Assembly (NCBI GenBank): GCA_017473925.1
Contig: JAFUIY010000026.1
Location: 1 to 47,563 of the forward strand
From: Clostridia bacterium
GTDB lineage: Bacteria > Bacillota > Clostridia > Oscillospirales > Acutalibacteraceae
Direction: 5' to 3'
Length of the DNA: 47,563 bases
In this document: in pieces, positions 16,084 through 24,978 of the stretch
Position numbering within the stretch: position 1 is the stretch's first letter
How the letters are laid out: the number at the start of each line of letters is the position of its first letter
The notes under the pieces: generated by a model
Seen by the model: only the letters and a program-made list of their open reading frames with translations
Databases searched by the model: none
What the model was told of the DNA's origin: nothing
Translations under genes and position numbers: made by a program

Positions 16084-17484
16084 TTAAAACCTGAAATAAA
16101 GGAACGGATTGAATGAACCGTCAACGAGGTATGCAGTAATCATCACAAACAGAAGAATGCACACAACAGGTTCAATGATATTTATAATTTTATTGCCCGT
16201 TTCCTTTTCTCTTATTTTTTCAATGAGCTTCTTCGGCAGGGGTGTCGAACCGATAACAGCAATCACAATAACAAGCAGATAGCTCCTCAGGTAATAGACA
16301 ACCTCACCCGATACGGCAGGAATACCTGCAAAGCCGAACATTCCCGACAAGTCGGAAATAACACCCGACATACCGCTTGCATTGAAAATCACAAAGCTGA
16401 TTATCACAAGGAACATCACGTAAACATGTGAAATAACCTTTGATTTTTTCAGTTTTTCAAGCAGGAATGACTTTTCAATCAGCAGAAGAACTGCAAAATA
16501 CAGTCCCCATAACGGAAAATTCCATTCGGCACCGTGCCAGAAGCCTGTCAGAAGCCATACCACAAAAATATTGAAAAACTGTCTCGGCTTTGAAACTCTG
16601 TTACCGCCGAGAGGGATGTAAACATAATCCCTGAACCATGAGCCGAGAGATATGTGCCATCTTCTCCAGAATTCGGTGACACTCTTTGAAATGTACGGAT
16701 AATTGAAATTTTCCATAAAGTCAAAGCCCATGATTTTTCCCAGACCTATAGCCATATCGCTGTAGCCTGAAAAGTCAAAATAAATATGCAGGGTGAATGC
16801 AACGGCATAAAGCCAGAAAAACGCAACCGATTTATCTTCCGATGCACGGAAAATGTCACAGAGCTCACCCAAAGCGTTTGCAATGAGAATCTTTTTTGAA
16901 AGACCAAGAATGAATCTTCTTATGCCGTCAGATGCTTTTGCAAAGGTGTGGGTTCTGTTTCCAAGCTGCAGAGCGACATCCGAATAACGGACAATGGGAC
17001 CTGCAATAAGCTGAGGAAAAAGAGAAATATATGCAGCAAGTGTTACGGGATTTTTCTGTGCAGGAGTATCACCTCGGTAAACATCAATCGTATAACTGAG
17101 AAGCTGGAATGTGTAAAATGAAATACCGATAGGCAGAGCAATCCTTAAAAGAGGTACGGACAGTCCCGTCACTGCGTTGAAATTGCTTATAAAGAAGTCT
17201 GCATATTTGAAATATCCCAAGGCACCGATACTGAAGATAACTGAAAATATCAGAAAAACTTTTGATACCGTTTTTCCTCTGAATTTTTCAATCAGCAGAC
17301 CGAGAACATAGCCGATTGCGATTGAAACAACCATAAGAATGACATACTTCGGCTCACCCCAGGCGTAAAAGAAAAGGCTGGAGAGAAGAATAACCGTATT
17401 CTTAAGCTTTTTCGGTGCAATGAAATACAGTATCAGCACCGCAGGGAGAAAATAGTATAAAAACGGAATGCTTGAAAAAAGCAA
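16084..17484 (-). CDS. MBOAT-family membrane O-acyltransferase (AlgI/DltB-like)
   Basis: A 466-residue polytopic membrane protein. The MBOAT core is clear: SVTEFWRRWHISLGSWFRDYVY (shown in part; His277) and WLLTGFWHGAEWNF, where His317 is the expected catalytic residue. These proteins pass acyl groups across the membrane to a partner such as the DHHW protein encoded just downstream. The start is a TTG at 17484 with GGAGG 7 nt upstream; I see no better ATG. The region upstream is a palindromic repeat, and I find no convincing promoter. Confidence 0.9.
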   Translation of the reverse strand: MLFSSIPFLYYFLPAVLILYFIAPKKLKNTVILLSSLFFYAWGEPKYVILMVVSIAIGYVLGLLIEKFRGKTVSKVFLIFSVIFSIGALGYFKYADFFISNFNAVTGLSVPLLRIALPIGISFYTFQLLSYTIDVYRGDTPAQKNPVTLAAYISLFPQLIAGPIVRYSDVALQLGNRTHTFAKASDGIRRFILGLSKKILIANALGELCDIFRASEDKSVAFFWLYAVAFTLHIYFDFSGYSDMAIGLGKIMGFDFMENFNYPYISKSVTEFWRRWHISLGSWFRDYVYIPLGGNRVSKPRQFFNIFVVWLLTGFWHGAEWNFPLWGLYFAVLLLIEKSFLLEKLKKSKVISHVYVMFLVIISFVIFNASGMSGVISDLSGMFGFAGIPAVSGEVVYYLRSYLLVIVIAVIGSTPLPKKLIEKIREKETGNKIINIIEPVVCILLFVMITAYLVDGSFNPFLYFRF

Positions 17485-17503
17485 AGAAACACCTCCGTGA
17501 ATC

Positions 17504-17690
17504 AGAATTTGTCGAACTGAAGTTCGACAAAAGTGAACAATGAAAAGTGAAGAGTGAACAATGTCGGTGGTTTGCTACGCAAACATTATATTGGGGTTTA
17601 AGGGGCTTGCCCCTTCCACCACTGTTCACTATTCATTATTCACTATTCACTACAGTAATTTATCGCTCAGCGATAAATTACTGTTTATTC
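17504..17690. repeat. Palindromic MITE-like repeat, copy B
   Basis: Parts in order: hairpin TTTGTCGAAC/GTTCGACAAA; an AGTGAACAATG-rich stretch; hairpins GGTGGTTTGC...GCAAAC and GGGGC/GCCCC; a mirror stretch of TTCACTATTC repeats; and a perfect 31-nt palindrome with arms CAGTAATTTATCGCT at 17653-17667 and its complement at 17669-17683. Long open frames here are repeat-derived. It fills the gap between the MBOAT and GH4 genes. Confidence 0.75.
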
Positions 17691-17729
17691 AACAACAAAA
17701 CAGAGAGTTCTCTGACTCTCTGTTTTTTT
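17690..17729. terminator. Terminator of the GH4 gene (bidirectional form)
   Basis: Arms AACAGAGAGT (17699-17708) and ACTCTCTGTT (17715-17724). There is a T-run after it on the plus strand and a shorter T-rich tail on the minus strand, 5 bp past the GH4 stop. Confidence 0.75.
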
Positions 17730-17733
17730 ATGC

Positions 17734-19053
17734 TCAGTTGTACTTGGGAAGATAATCGCCGTGGGCTTCGATAAGGTCATCAACCATCTTTTTAATTGTG
17801 TCAATATCAAGCTCGCTGCCTGTATGAGGATCAAGCATAGCTGCCTGATAGATATGCTCCTTCTTTCTTGTTGCTGCTGCCTCAATTGTAAGAAGCTGAA
17901 CATTGATGTTTGTCATGTTCATTGCAGCACACTGAACGGGAAGTGCACCCACGTGGCAGGGGTGAACACCGTAGCCGTCAACAAGGCAGGGAACCTCAAC
18001 GCATGCATTTTCGGGAAGATTTGTAATAAGGTGGCCTGTGTTGAGAACATTACCGCCGATTTTATAAGGATCACCCGTAACGATTGATTCCATAATTCTT
18101 GATGCATATTCATTTGAACGGTTGTGTTCCTTTACGCCGTTCTGAAGCATTTCTTCATATTCCTTTTTCCAGCCCTCAATCTGGTTTACGCAACGGCGGG
18201 GATATTCATCAAGAGGAATATTGTATTTTTCAATAAGCTCGGGATACTTGCTCTTGATGTAGAACATGTTGTACTCAGCATTGTGTTCGCTTGACTCTGT
18301 GCAATAGTAGCCGAAATGCTTTATGTATTCAAGACGGACCTTATTGTGATAATCGGGGTCTGCAATCTTTGCATCAATCCTTGCCTTGATTTCGGGATAA
18401 AGGTCGTTGCCGTCCTTGTCCTGAATTTCAAGGAGCCATCCCATATGGTTGATACCTGCGATAAGCTCTTTTCTGCCCTCAAGCTTGTCTTCCATACCGA
18501 GCTCCTTGAGAAGGCCGCTTGAACAACATTGAACGCTGTGGCACAGACCGACAGTTTTGATGGGAGTATATCTCTGCATATAGCCTGAAAGCATAGCCAT
18601 GGGGTTTGTGTAGTTGAGGAAGAGTGCATCAGGACAGACCTCTGCCATGTCCATTGCAAAATCGTGCATAACGGGGATTGTTCTGAGTGCTCTCATGATA
18701 CCGCCTATGCCGAGAGTGTCGCCGATTGTCTGACGGAGACCGTATTTCTTGGGCACTTCAAAGTCGATTATCGTGCAGGGGTCATAAAGACCGACCTGAA
18801 TAGCATTCACGACGAAATTTGCACCTCTGAGGGCATCCTTTCTCTGCTCAACACCGAGATAACACTCGATTTTACCGTAACCGCCCTTTGTCACACGCAT
18901 TGCTTCAAGGATGACACGGCTTTCCTCAAGACGCTTTGCATCTATATCGTAAAGTGCGAAGGTGCTGTCACGGAGAGCCTCTGCACACATGCAGTCACCT
19001 ATAACGCTTCTTGCAAAAACGGTGCTTCCCGCACCCATAAATGTTATTTTCAT
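17734..19053 (-). CDS. melA: Alpha-galactosidase-type glycoside hydrolase family 4
   Basis: A 439-residue protein. It begins MKITFMGAGSTVFARSVIGD, the NAD-binding turn of GH4 enzymes, and contains the family blocks VNAIQVGLYDP, GDTLGIGGIMRALRTIP, FLNYTNPMA and GLCHSVQ (Cys and His bind the divalent metal). GH4 enzymes cleave glycosides through NAD-dependent oxidation and elimination. The blocks fit the alpha-galactosidase branch best, but alpha-glucuronidase-type relatives exist. No signal peptide, so it acts in the cytoplasm. The ATG at 19053 was chosen for GGGAGG 8 nt upstream. No transporter is adjacent. Confidence 0.85.
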   Translation of the reverse strand: MKITFMGAGSTVFARSVIGDCMCAEALRDSTFALYDIDAKRLEESRVILEAMRVTKGGYGKIECYLGVEQRKDALRGANFVVNAIQVGLYDPCTIIDFEVPKKYGLRQTIGDTLGIGGIMRALRTIPVMHDFAMDMAEVCPDALFLNYTNPMAMLSGYMQRYTPIKTVGLCHSVQCCSSGLLKELGMEDKLEGRKELIAGINHMGWLLEIQDKDGNDLYPEIKARIDAKIADPDYHNKVRLEYIKHFGYYCTESSEHNAEYNMFYIKSKYPELIEKYNIPLDEYPRRCVNQIEGWKKEYEEMLQNGVKEHNRSNEYASRIMESIVTGDPYKIGGNVLNTGHLITNLPENACVEVPCLVDGYGVHPCHVGALPVQCAAMNMTNINVQLLTIEAAATRKKEHIYQAAMLDPHTGSELDIDTIKKMVDDLIEAHGDYLPKYN

Positions 19054-19225
19054 TACAAAAAACCTCCCTGTGTTTTTCTTCATTTTACCCCAATATTTTA
19101 TATAAAGTCAATTAGACATTGTATATAAAAATGTACTCCTTTTTTTGGAGGATATGAAAAAATATTTTTATAAGAAAAGAATGTTAGAAATACGAAAAAT
19201 CACATTGACGGCAACGTTGTTACTA

Positions 19226-19254
19226 TTGACAGTCTGACATTCAGGTGTTATTAT
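19226..19254 (+). promoter_or_regulatory. Promoter of the large repeat/dockerin gene
   Basis: TTGACA (19226-19231), 17-bp spacer, TATTAT (19249-19254), 46 bp before the ATG at 19301. Confidence 0.7.
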
Positions 19255-19300
19255 TATTTTATAACTAAAATTCAGATATATTTATATAAGGAGCAAAATA

Positions 19301-22300
19301 ATGAAAACGCTTTTCAGACGGGCATTCAGAATTATTACGGCTGTCATGGTTATTATGACGGTTGTACTTTTTTTCGGTTATTCTGTTATTGAGACGCAGG
19401 CACAGGAGTACAGGGAAACAATCACTGATACACCGAAATATGCCTCATCATATACACTCAGTTACAATGCAAACGGCGGCTCAGGTGCACCTTCATCACA
19501 ATCGGGCTCAACATCCTGTACTGTAAGCTCAACCGTACCTTCAAGAATGGGTTATACATTTCTGGGTTGGACAACAAGCAGTTCATCTTCCACAGTGTAT
19601 TATGTGCCCGGTGATTCCATATCTCTGTCCTACAACAGAACGCTCTATGCTGTATGGCAGTCAGCTACAACAATGTCTTTGAATTCAAGCTATACCGCAT
19701 ATGTTAACTTTGCGAATCAGGAGCGTTTCTATTCATTCACACCATCTTCATCAGGTACTTATATTTTTGAATCAACGGGCAGTTTTGATTCAAAAGTATA
19801 TGTATACAATTCCTCGGGATCTCAGCTCGGTTATAATGATGACGGAGGTAACAACACAAACTTCAGATTATCCTTATCCCTGACATCCGGCACAAAATAT
19901 TATGTCAAGGTCAGAGCATATTCATCGTCTACAGGAAGCACATCATTTTCCGTTAAGCCCACGTCATACACACTGACATACAATAACAACGGAGGTTCGG
20001 GTTCCCCTTCTTCCCAGACGGGTGCATCAGGTTACACAATCTCCTCAACCATACCGACAAGAATGGGTTATACATTCCTCGGCTGGTCAAAGAGCAGCGG
20101 CGCTTCATCTGCATCATATATCCCGGGCAACAGCATAAGTCTGTCTTCTGATACAACCTTGTATGCAGTCTGGAAATCAGCCACAACAATGTCATCCAAT
20201 ACATCATACACACCGTCAATAAGTTTTGTGGGTCAGGAAATATTCTATTCATTCACTCCGTCTGCATCAACAACATATACATTTGAATCATCTGCGTCAT
20301 TTGACACAATGATTTATGTTTACAGTTCATCAGGAAGTCAGATTTCTTCTAATGATGACGGAGGAAGCAACCGTAATTTCAAACTGTCAGTATCCCTGAC
20401 ATCGGGAACAAAGTATTATGTCAAGGTCAAGGCTTATTCTTCAGGCACAGGCAGTCTTCCTTTTACTGTCAGCGGAAATGTATCATATACACTCACATAC
20501 AATGCCAACGGCGGTTCAGGTGCCCCTACTTCACAGACAGGCTCATCAAGCTATACAGTCAGCTCAACCACACCCGTGAAATTCGGTTATACCTTCCTCG
20601 GCTGGTCGAAGAGCAGCACAGCAACATCTGCATCATATACATCAGGAAATACTATCACACTGACAAGCAACACAACACTGTACGCTGTGTGGAGATCGAA
20701 TGTGACCGCACTTTCCGTGAACTCATCGGTAAGTGCATCCGTGACATCATCGAACAAAGTTGTTTACTACGAGTTTACTCCGTCATCAACAGGTTATTAT
20801 GTGATTTATTCTGCAGCCTCGTCTGATACAAAGGTTGCGCTGTACAACTCATCAGGCACCCTGCTCTCTTCAGATGATGACAGCGGCGGCAATTACAATT
20901 TCTATCTGAGATACAGCCTGACATCAGGCAACAGATATGTCTATGCCGTACAGTATTACAACAGCTCTGCTACGGGAACAATACCTTTTGTTTTCGGCAG
21001 GTCATATACAGTTTCATACAACGCTAACGGAGGCTCAGGTGCTCCCTCTTCCCAGATAAGGGATTACGGGAAAACAATCACACTGTCTTCAGCGGTGCCG
21101 ACGAAAAACGGAAGCACATTCAGAGGCTGGGCAAAAAGCAGTTCATCGACAACAATTGCATATCAGCCGTCAGCATCATTCTCTGAAAATGCGGATGTGA
21201 CACTTTATGCAGTATGGTCGCAGGGATACACCCTCACATACAATGCCAACGGCGGTTCGGGTGCCCCTTCTTCACAGTCAGGGTATTCAAGCTATACCAT
21301 AAGCTCAACAGTGCCGGTAAAGTTCGGTTATACCTTCCTCGGCTGGTCGAAGAGCAGCACAGCAACATCTGCAACATATTCATCGGGTGACACAATCACG
21401 CTGACGGCGGATACTACCTTGTATGCAGTCTGGGAAGCAAATACATATACGATAAGATACAATGTCAACGGCGGAATCGGTACTATGGCAGATTCATACC
21501 ATACATATGATGTGTCAGGAGCGCTGACATCGTGCACATTCACAAAAACAGGCTATACCTTCCTCGGATGGAGTATAAGCAGCAGTCAGACAGATGTCAC
21601 ATACAGTGACGGGGAATCTGTAAGAAATCTTACGGCAACAGACAATGCAACGGTTACGCTGTATGCAGTCTGGGATGCAAATACATACACTGTAAGATAC
21701 AATGCCAACGGCGGAAGCGGCAGTATGGCTGATTCAGACTTTACATGTTATGAACCGGGAGCACTGAGCCTTAACACATTTACCCGGGCTGACTGCACAT
21801 TCCTTGGTTGGGCAGAGCGCAGCGATGCAACGGTTGTTGTATACAGTGACGGCACTGTCGTGGAAAATCTGACAACAGAAAACAACGGCGTTTTTGAGCT
21901 TTATGCTGTATGGCATATGCATTCGTACATAACAACAATCACAGAGGAGCCGACATGCACACAGACCGGTACTAAAACAATCACATGTGAAGGCTGCGAT
22001 TATTCCTCCTCAGGGTCAATCCCTGCAACGGGACATGACTGGACAGGGCCAACATGCACAACAAAGGATACATGTGCAACCTGCGGAGAAACGCAGGGTG
22101 AAATTCCCGGTCACAGATACACCTCAGAGGTGACAACGGAACCGACCTGCACGGATCCGGGAACAAGGACATTTACGTGTTCGGTATGTTCGGATTTATA
22201 CAGAGAAACAATTTCCCCGACAGGTCACAGCTGGATTAATGCAACATGTACAACAAAACAGACATGTTCATCCTGCGGAATAACTACAGGCGATGCCCTC

Positions 22301-23869
22301 GGACACAGCTACAATTCAAAGGTGACAAGAGAACCGACCTGTTCTCAGACAGGTATGAAGGCTTTTGTATGCTCAAAATGTCTTGATACATATACAGAAG
22401 TTATTCCTGCGACAGGGCATGATTGGGCAGATGCTTCATGCACTCTTCCCATGACATGTACAGTCTGCGATGCAACACAGGGAAACGCCCTCGGACACGC
22501 TTATGTCAGTGAAAAAATAATTGAGGAAACATGTACGACAGACGGAACAACGGAATATACATGTTCACGCTGTACGGATTCCTATACGGAAGCAATACCT
22601 GCAACAGGCCATTCATGGACGGATGCTACATGTACATTACCTCAGACATGCGTATCCTGTGATGAAACATCGGGTGAAGCTCTCGGCCATTCATACGAAA
22701 GTGAGATAACTGTTGAGGCTGCATGCCTGACAGACGGTACTGAATCATATGAGTGTTCAAGGTGTCACGATTCCTATACTGAAGCAATACCTGCAACAGG
22801 CCACACCTGGACAGATGCCACATGTACCCTGCCGCAGACATGTTCAGTCTGCAGTGCAACCACGGGTGAAGCCCTCGGACACAATTATATCGGAGAAGTG
22901 ACTATTGCCGTAACATGTCTGACAGACGGTACTGAAACATTTGAGTGCTCAGACTGTCATGATTCCTATACGGAAACAATCCCTGCAACAGGTCACAACT
23001 GGCTTTCTGCTACATGCGAACTTCCCAGAAGATGTTCAGACTGTGAGCTGACAGAGGGAAATGCATGGGGACATGTTTTTGATTCGGAAATAATCACACG
23101 TGCCACATGTACTCAGGCAGGTGAAACAAGATACACATGCCAGTATTGCAATACAACACATTCGGAAACAGTTGCACCTTCGGGGCATAAGGAACAGATT
23201 GTCAACGGTATTCCTGCGACCTGTACTGAAGACGGAGTCACAACCTCATCTGTCTGTTCCGAATGCGGAACTGTGCTGAAAGAAGCAACTTCCGTTCCTG
23301 CAAGAGGTCATGAATACAGTTCTTCCGTCACTGCTCCTGCATGCACACAGCAGGGTTATACAACATACTCATGTTCCTGCGGATACTCATATCAGGATCA
23401 ATTCACTGATGCAACAGGTCATGATTACAGTGCAGTGGTTATTGCACCTTCTTGCACGGAAACAGGCCATACTGTATATACATGCTCTGTCTGCGGTGAC
23501 AGCTATACTTCAGACGAAACACCGGCGAACGGTCACGTTCATGGTAAATGGGTGGTTGTAACTCCTGCAGCTGTCGGAGTTCAGGGGCTCGAACAGCAGC
23601 ATTGTACCGTATGCGGAGAAAAAGTCGATGAAAGAACAGTTCCTGCACTTCCTGAGGAGCCTGTTGAACCTGAATATGTTCTCGGTGATGCAAACGGTGA
23701 CGGCAAGGTCACAGCTGCAGATGCCAGAATCGTTCTTCGTACAAGTGCAAAGATTGAGAAACTTGAAGGCATCGCAATTCTTGCTGCCGATGTAAACAAG
23801 GATGATAAAATCAACGCTTCGGATGCAAGAAAGATTCTTCGTGTCAGTGCAAAAATTGAAACTTTCTGA
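19301..23869 (+). CDS. Large secreted repeat protein with InlB-type repeats, CxxC repeats and dockerin
   Basis: A 1522-residue protein with a signal peptide or anchor (about residues 8-35). Seven Listeria/Bacteroides-type (Flg_new) repeats start YTLSYNANGGSG and end YAVW. The first three are each followed by a beta-rich segment (SLNSSYTAYVNF...FYSFTP) that resembles a PPC-type domain. From about residue 870 there are more than ten repeats with HxY/W and paired CxxC motifs ending in ATGH. The C-terminus has two dockerin loops (DANGDGK and DVNKDDK, each followed by SDAR or ADAR). It is probably a cohesin-bound surface or adhesion protein. No catalytic domain is recognised. GGAG precedes the ATG. 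DNA repeats within the gene are near identical (for example around 20585 and 21327). Confidence 0.85.
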   Translation: MKTLFRRAFRIITAVMVIMTVVLFFGYSVIETQAQEYRETITDTPKYASSYTLSYNANGGSGAPSSQSGSTSCTVSSTVPSRMGYTFLGWTTSSSSSTVYYVPGDSISLSYNRTLYAVWQSATTMSLNSSYTAYVNFANQERFYSFTPSSSGTYIFESTGSFDSKVYVYNSSGSQLGYNDDGGNNTNFRLSLSLTSGTKYYVKVRAYSSSTGSTSFSVKPTSYTLTYNNNGGSGSPSSQTGASGYTISSTIPTRMGYTFLGWSKSSGASSASYIPGNSISLSSDTTLYAVWKSATTMSSNTSYTPSISFVGQEIFYSFTPSASTTYTFESSASFDTMIYVYSSSGSQISSNDDGGSNRNFKLSVSLTSGTKYYVKVKAYSSGTGSLPFTVSGNVSYTLTYNANGGSGAPTSQTGSSSYTVSSTTPVKFGYTFLGWSKSSTATSASYTSGNTITLTSNTTLYAVWRSNVTALSVNSSVSASVTSSNKVVYYEFTPSSTGYYVIYSAASSDTKVALYNSSGTLLSSDDDSGGNYNFYLRYSLTSGNRYVYAVQYYNSSATGTIPFVFGRSYTVSYNANGGSGAPSSQIRDYGKTITLSSAVPTKNGSTFRGWAKSSSSTTIAYQPSASFSENADVTLYAVWSQGYTLTYNANGGSGAPSSQSGYSSYTISSTVPVKFGYTFLGWSKSSTATSATYSSGDTITLTADTTLYAVWEANTYTIRYNVNGGIGTMADSYHTYDVSGALTSCTFTKTGYTFLGWSISSSQTDVTYSDGESVRNLTATDNATVTLYAVWDANTYTVRYNANGGSGSMADSDFTCYEPGALSLNTFTRADCTFLGWAERSDATVVVYSDGTVVENLTTENNGVFELYAVWHMHSYITTITEEPTCTQTGTKTITCEGCDYSSSGSIPATGHDWTGPTCTTKDTCATCGETQGEIPGHRYTSEVTTEPTCTDPGTRTFTCSVCSDLYRETISPTGHSWINATCTTKQTCSSCGITTGDALGHSYNSKVTREPTCSQTGMKAFVCSKCLDTYTEVIPATGHDWADASCTLPMTCTVCDATQGNALGHAYVSEKIIEETCTTDGTTEYTCSRCTDSYTEAIPATGHSWTDATCTLPQTCVSCDETSGEALGHSYESEITVEAACLTDGTESYECSRCHDSYTEAIPATGHTWTDATCTLPQTCSVCSATTGEALGHNYIGEVTIAVTCLTDGTETFECSDCHDSYTETIPATGHNWLSATCELPRRCSDCELTEGNAWGHVFDSEIITRATCTQAGETRYTCQYCNTTHSETVAPSGHKEQIVNGIPATCTEDGVTTSSVCSECGTVLKEATSVPARGHEYSSSVTAPACTQQGYTTYSCSCGYSYQDQFTDATGHDYSAVVIAPSCTETGHTVYTCSVCGDSYTSDETPANGHVHGKWVVVTPAAVGVQGLEQQHCTVCGEKVDERTVPALPEEPVEPEYVLGDANGDGKVTAADARIVLRTSAKIEKLEGIAILAADVNKDDKINASDARKILRVSAKIETF

Positions 23870-23878
23870 AAATAAAGT

Positions 23879-23918
23879 AACGGAGAAACTCTGAGGAGCT
23901 TCTCCGTATTTTTTATTT
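23879..23918. terminator. Bidirectional terminator between convergent genes
   Basis: ACGGAGAA and TTCTCCGT arms with an 11-nt loop, T-run on the plus strand and an A/T-rich tail on the minus strand. It serves the dockerin gene and the Nudix gene. Confidence 0.85.
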
Positions 23919-24302
23919 TTGATAACATTCCTTTATCTTTTCAAGAATATCCTTATCTGCAGGGCAGAAGGTGTAATCGGGGATTTCTTCGGGGGTAATC
24001 CATTTTAAATCGCAGTGTTCAAGGAGCTTCGGTGTGCCTTCTGCAACGGTTGCATGAAAAAGAGTCAGATGTACAAGTATGTCGGGATACTGATGCACCA
24101 CATCGAAAAATTCCTCACCCACATCCACCGTGATATCAAGCTCTTCTCGGCATTCACGGATAAGTGCTTCCTGCTTTGTTTCACCGGGTTCGAGCTTTCC
24201 GCCGACAAATTCCCACAGCAGTGCATTTGATTTGTGTGCAGGTCTTCTGCATATCATAAACTTATCTTTGTCCCATATAAGGGCAGCTGCAACTTCCGTC
24301 AT
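23913..24302 (-). CDS. mutT: MutT-type Nudix hydrolase (8-oxo-dGTP diphosphatase-like)
   Basis: A 129-residue protein. The Nudix box spans residues 35-57: Gly35, Glu41 and the REUxEE core (RECREEL, 49-55), with Asp where many members have the last Gly. VAAALIWDKDKFMICRR at the start and LLWEFVGGK match the MutT branch that removes oxidised dGTP. The final residues form a helix. GAAGGTG precedes the ATG. It lies 10 bp behind the TPR-like gene and is probably cotranscribed. Confidence 0.88.
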   Translation of the reverse strand: MTEVAAALIWDKDKFMICRRPAHKSNALLWEFVGGKLEPGETKQEALIRECREELDITVDVGEEFFDVVHQYPDILVHLTLFHATVAEGTPKLLEHCDLKWITPEEIPDYTFCPADKDILEKIKECYQK

Positions 24303-24312
24303 AAAATCACCT

Positions 24313-24882
24313 TCATATATATTTTCTTAAAAATCGCAATGCTTCATCTGATGCAAAAGCTTCATCTTCATATTTATGTTTTTTCAGTATTCTGTCAGTT
24401 TCTGTTTTTTCGGTTTTATCAAGTGCCTTTAATGCATTGTTAATTGCATCTTTTATTTTATCATTATTCTTTTCATACTCTGCAATAATGATTTCCGCAA
24501 TTGAAACATAAAATAAATTCTGCCTCATGGATAAACTGAATGAATTTGCTTTCATTGCCGTGGAGTAAAGGACATAAAGACAGCTTGAAAAATGAAAATC
24601 AATATTGTGAAGATAAACACGCAAAATATTCAATGAAATATCCGCTTCATAGTTGCTTTTTAAGTTTTCGGGAACGGCATCCAATGCTTCGCAGAATGAT
24701 TTTTCTGCATTTATATAGTCTCGGATTTCTTCATATATCAGTCCAAGGTTCAGGTTTGCTCTCATAAGGTCAAGCCATGAGCAATCATAGTTTGTAATTG
24801 CATTGTTGATTATTTCAATCGCCTTTTCGGGGGATTTTTTACGCATTTTATAAGCTGAAGTGTAACAATCCTGAATATTCAT
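24313..24882 (-). CDS. TPR-like helical repeat protein, function unknown
   Basis: A 189-residue all-helical protein without membrane segment or signal peptide. The segments KSPEKAIEIINNAITNYDCS and RANLNLGLIYEEIRDYINAEKSFCEALDAVPEN have the tetratricopeptide spacing (Gly-Leu-x-Tyr, then Ala-x-x-Ser-x-x-x-Ala-Leu). A later segment (SIAEIIIAEYEKNNDKIKDAINNALKAL, quoted in part) is a third repeat-like unit. TPR proteins are binding scaffolds; no partner is evident. AAAGGAGG lies 7 nt before the ATG. It heads the unit containing the Nudix gene. Confidence 0.65.
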   Translation of the reverse strand: MNIQDCYTSAYKMRKKSPEKAIEIINNAITNYDCSWLDLMRANLNLGLIYEEIRDYINAEKSFCEALDAVPENLKSNYEADISLNILRVYLHNIDFHFSSCLYVLYSTAMKANSFSLSMRQNLFYVSIAEIIIAEYEKNNDKIKDAINNALKALDKTEKTETDRILKKHKYEDEAFASDEALRFLRKYI

Positions 24883-24933
24883 GGTATAACCTCCTTTTAT
24901 TTATTTTATCATAATAAAAGATAAAAGTAAATA

Positions 24934-24962
24934 TTGAAGTCGGTGTCTGATAGTGGTATATT
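24934..24962 (+). promoter_or_regulatory. Promoter of the PHP-hydrolase gene
   Basis: TTGAAG (24934-24939), 17-bp spacer, TATATT (24957-24962). Transcription would begin near 24969, leaving a leader of only about 10 nt and supporting the start at 24979 over upstream ATGs. Confidence 0.6.
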
Positions 24963-24978
24963 AATTATGGTGATTAAT

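Noticed and set aside
17402-17774. Several short open frames on both strands
   Set aside because: They lie in the palindromic repeat and terminator and consist of translated repeat units.
19301-23869. Antisense open frames inside the large repeat gene
   Set aside because: They are shadows of the low-complexity Ser/Thr/Cys coding repeats and lack ribosome-binding sites.
24934-24978. Longer PHP-hydrolase start at 24934
   Set aside because: That codon lies in the -35 box; the transcript would start after it.
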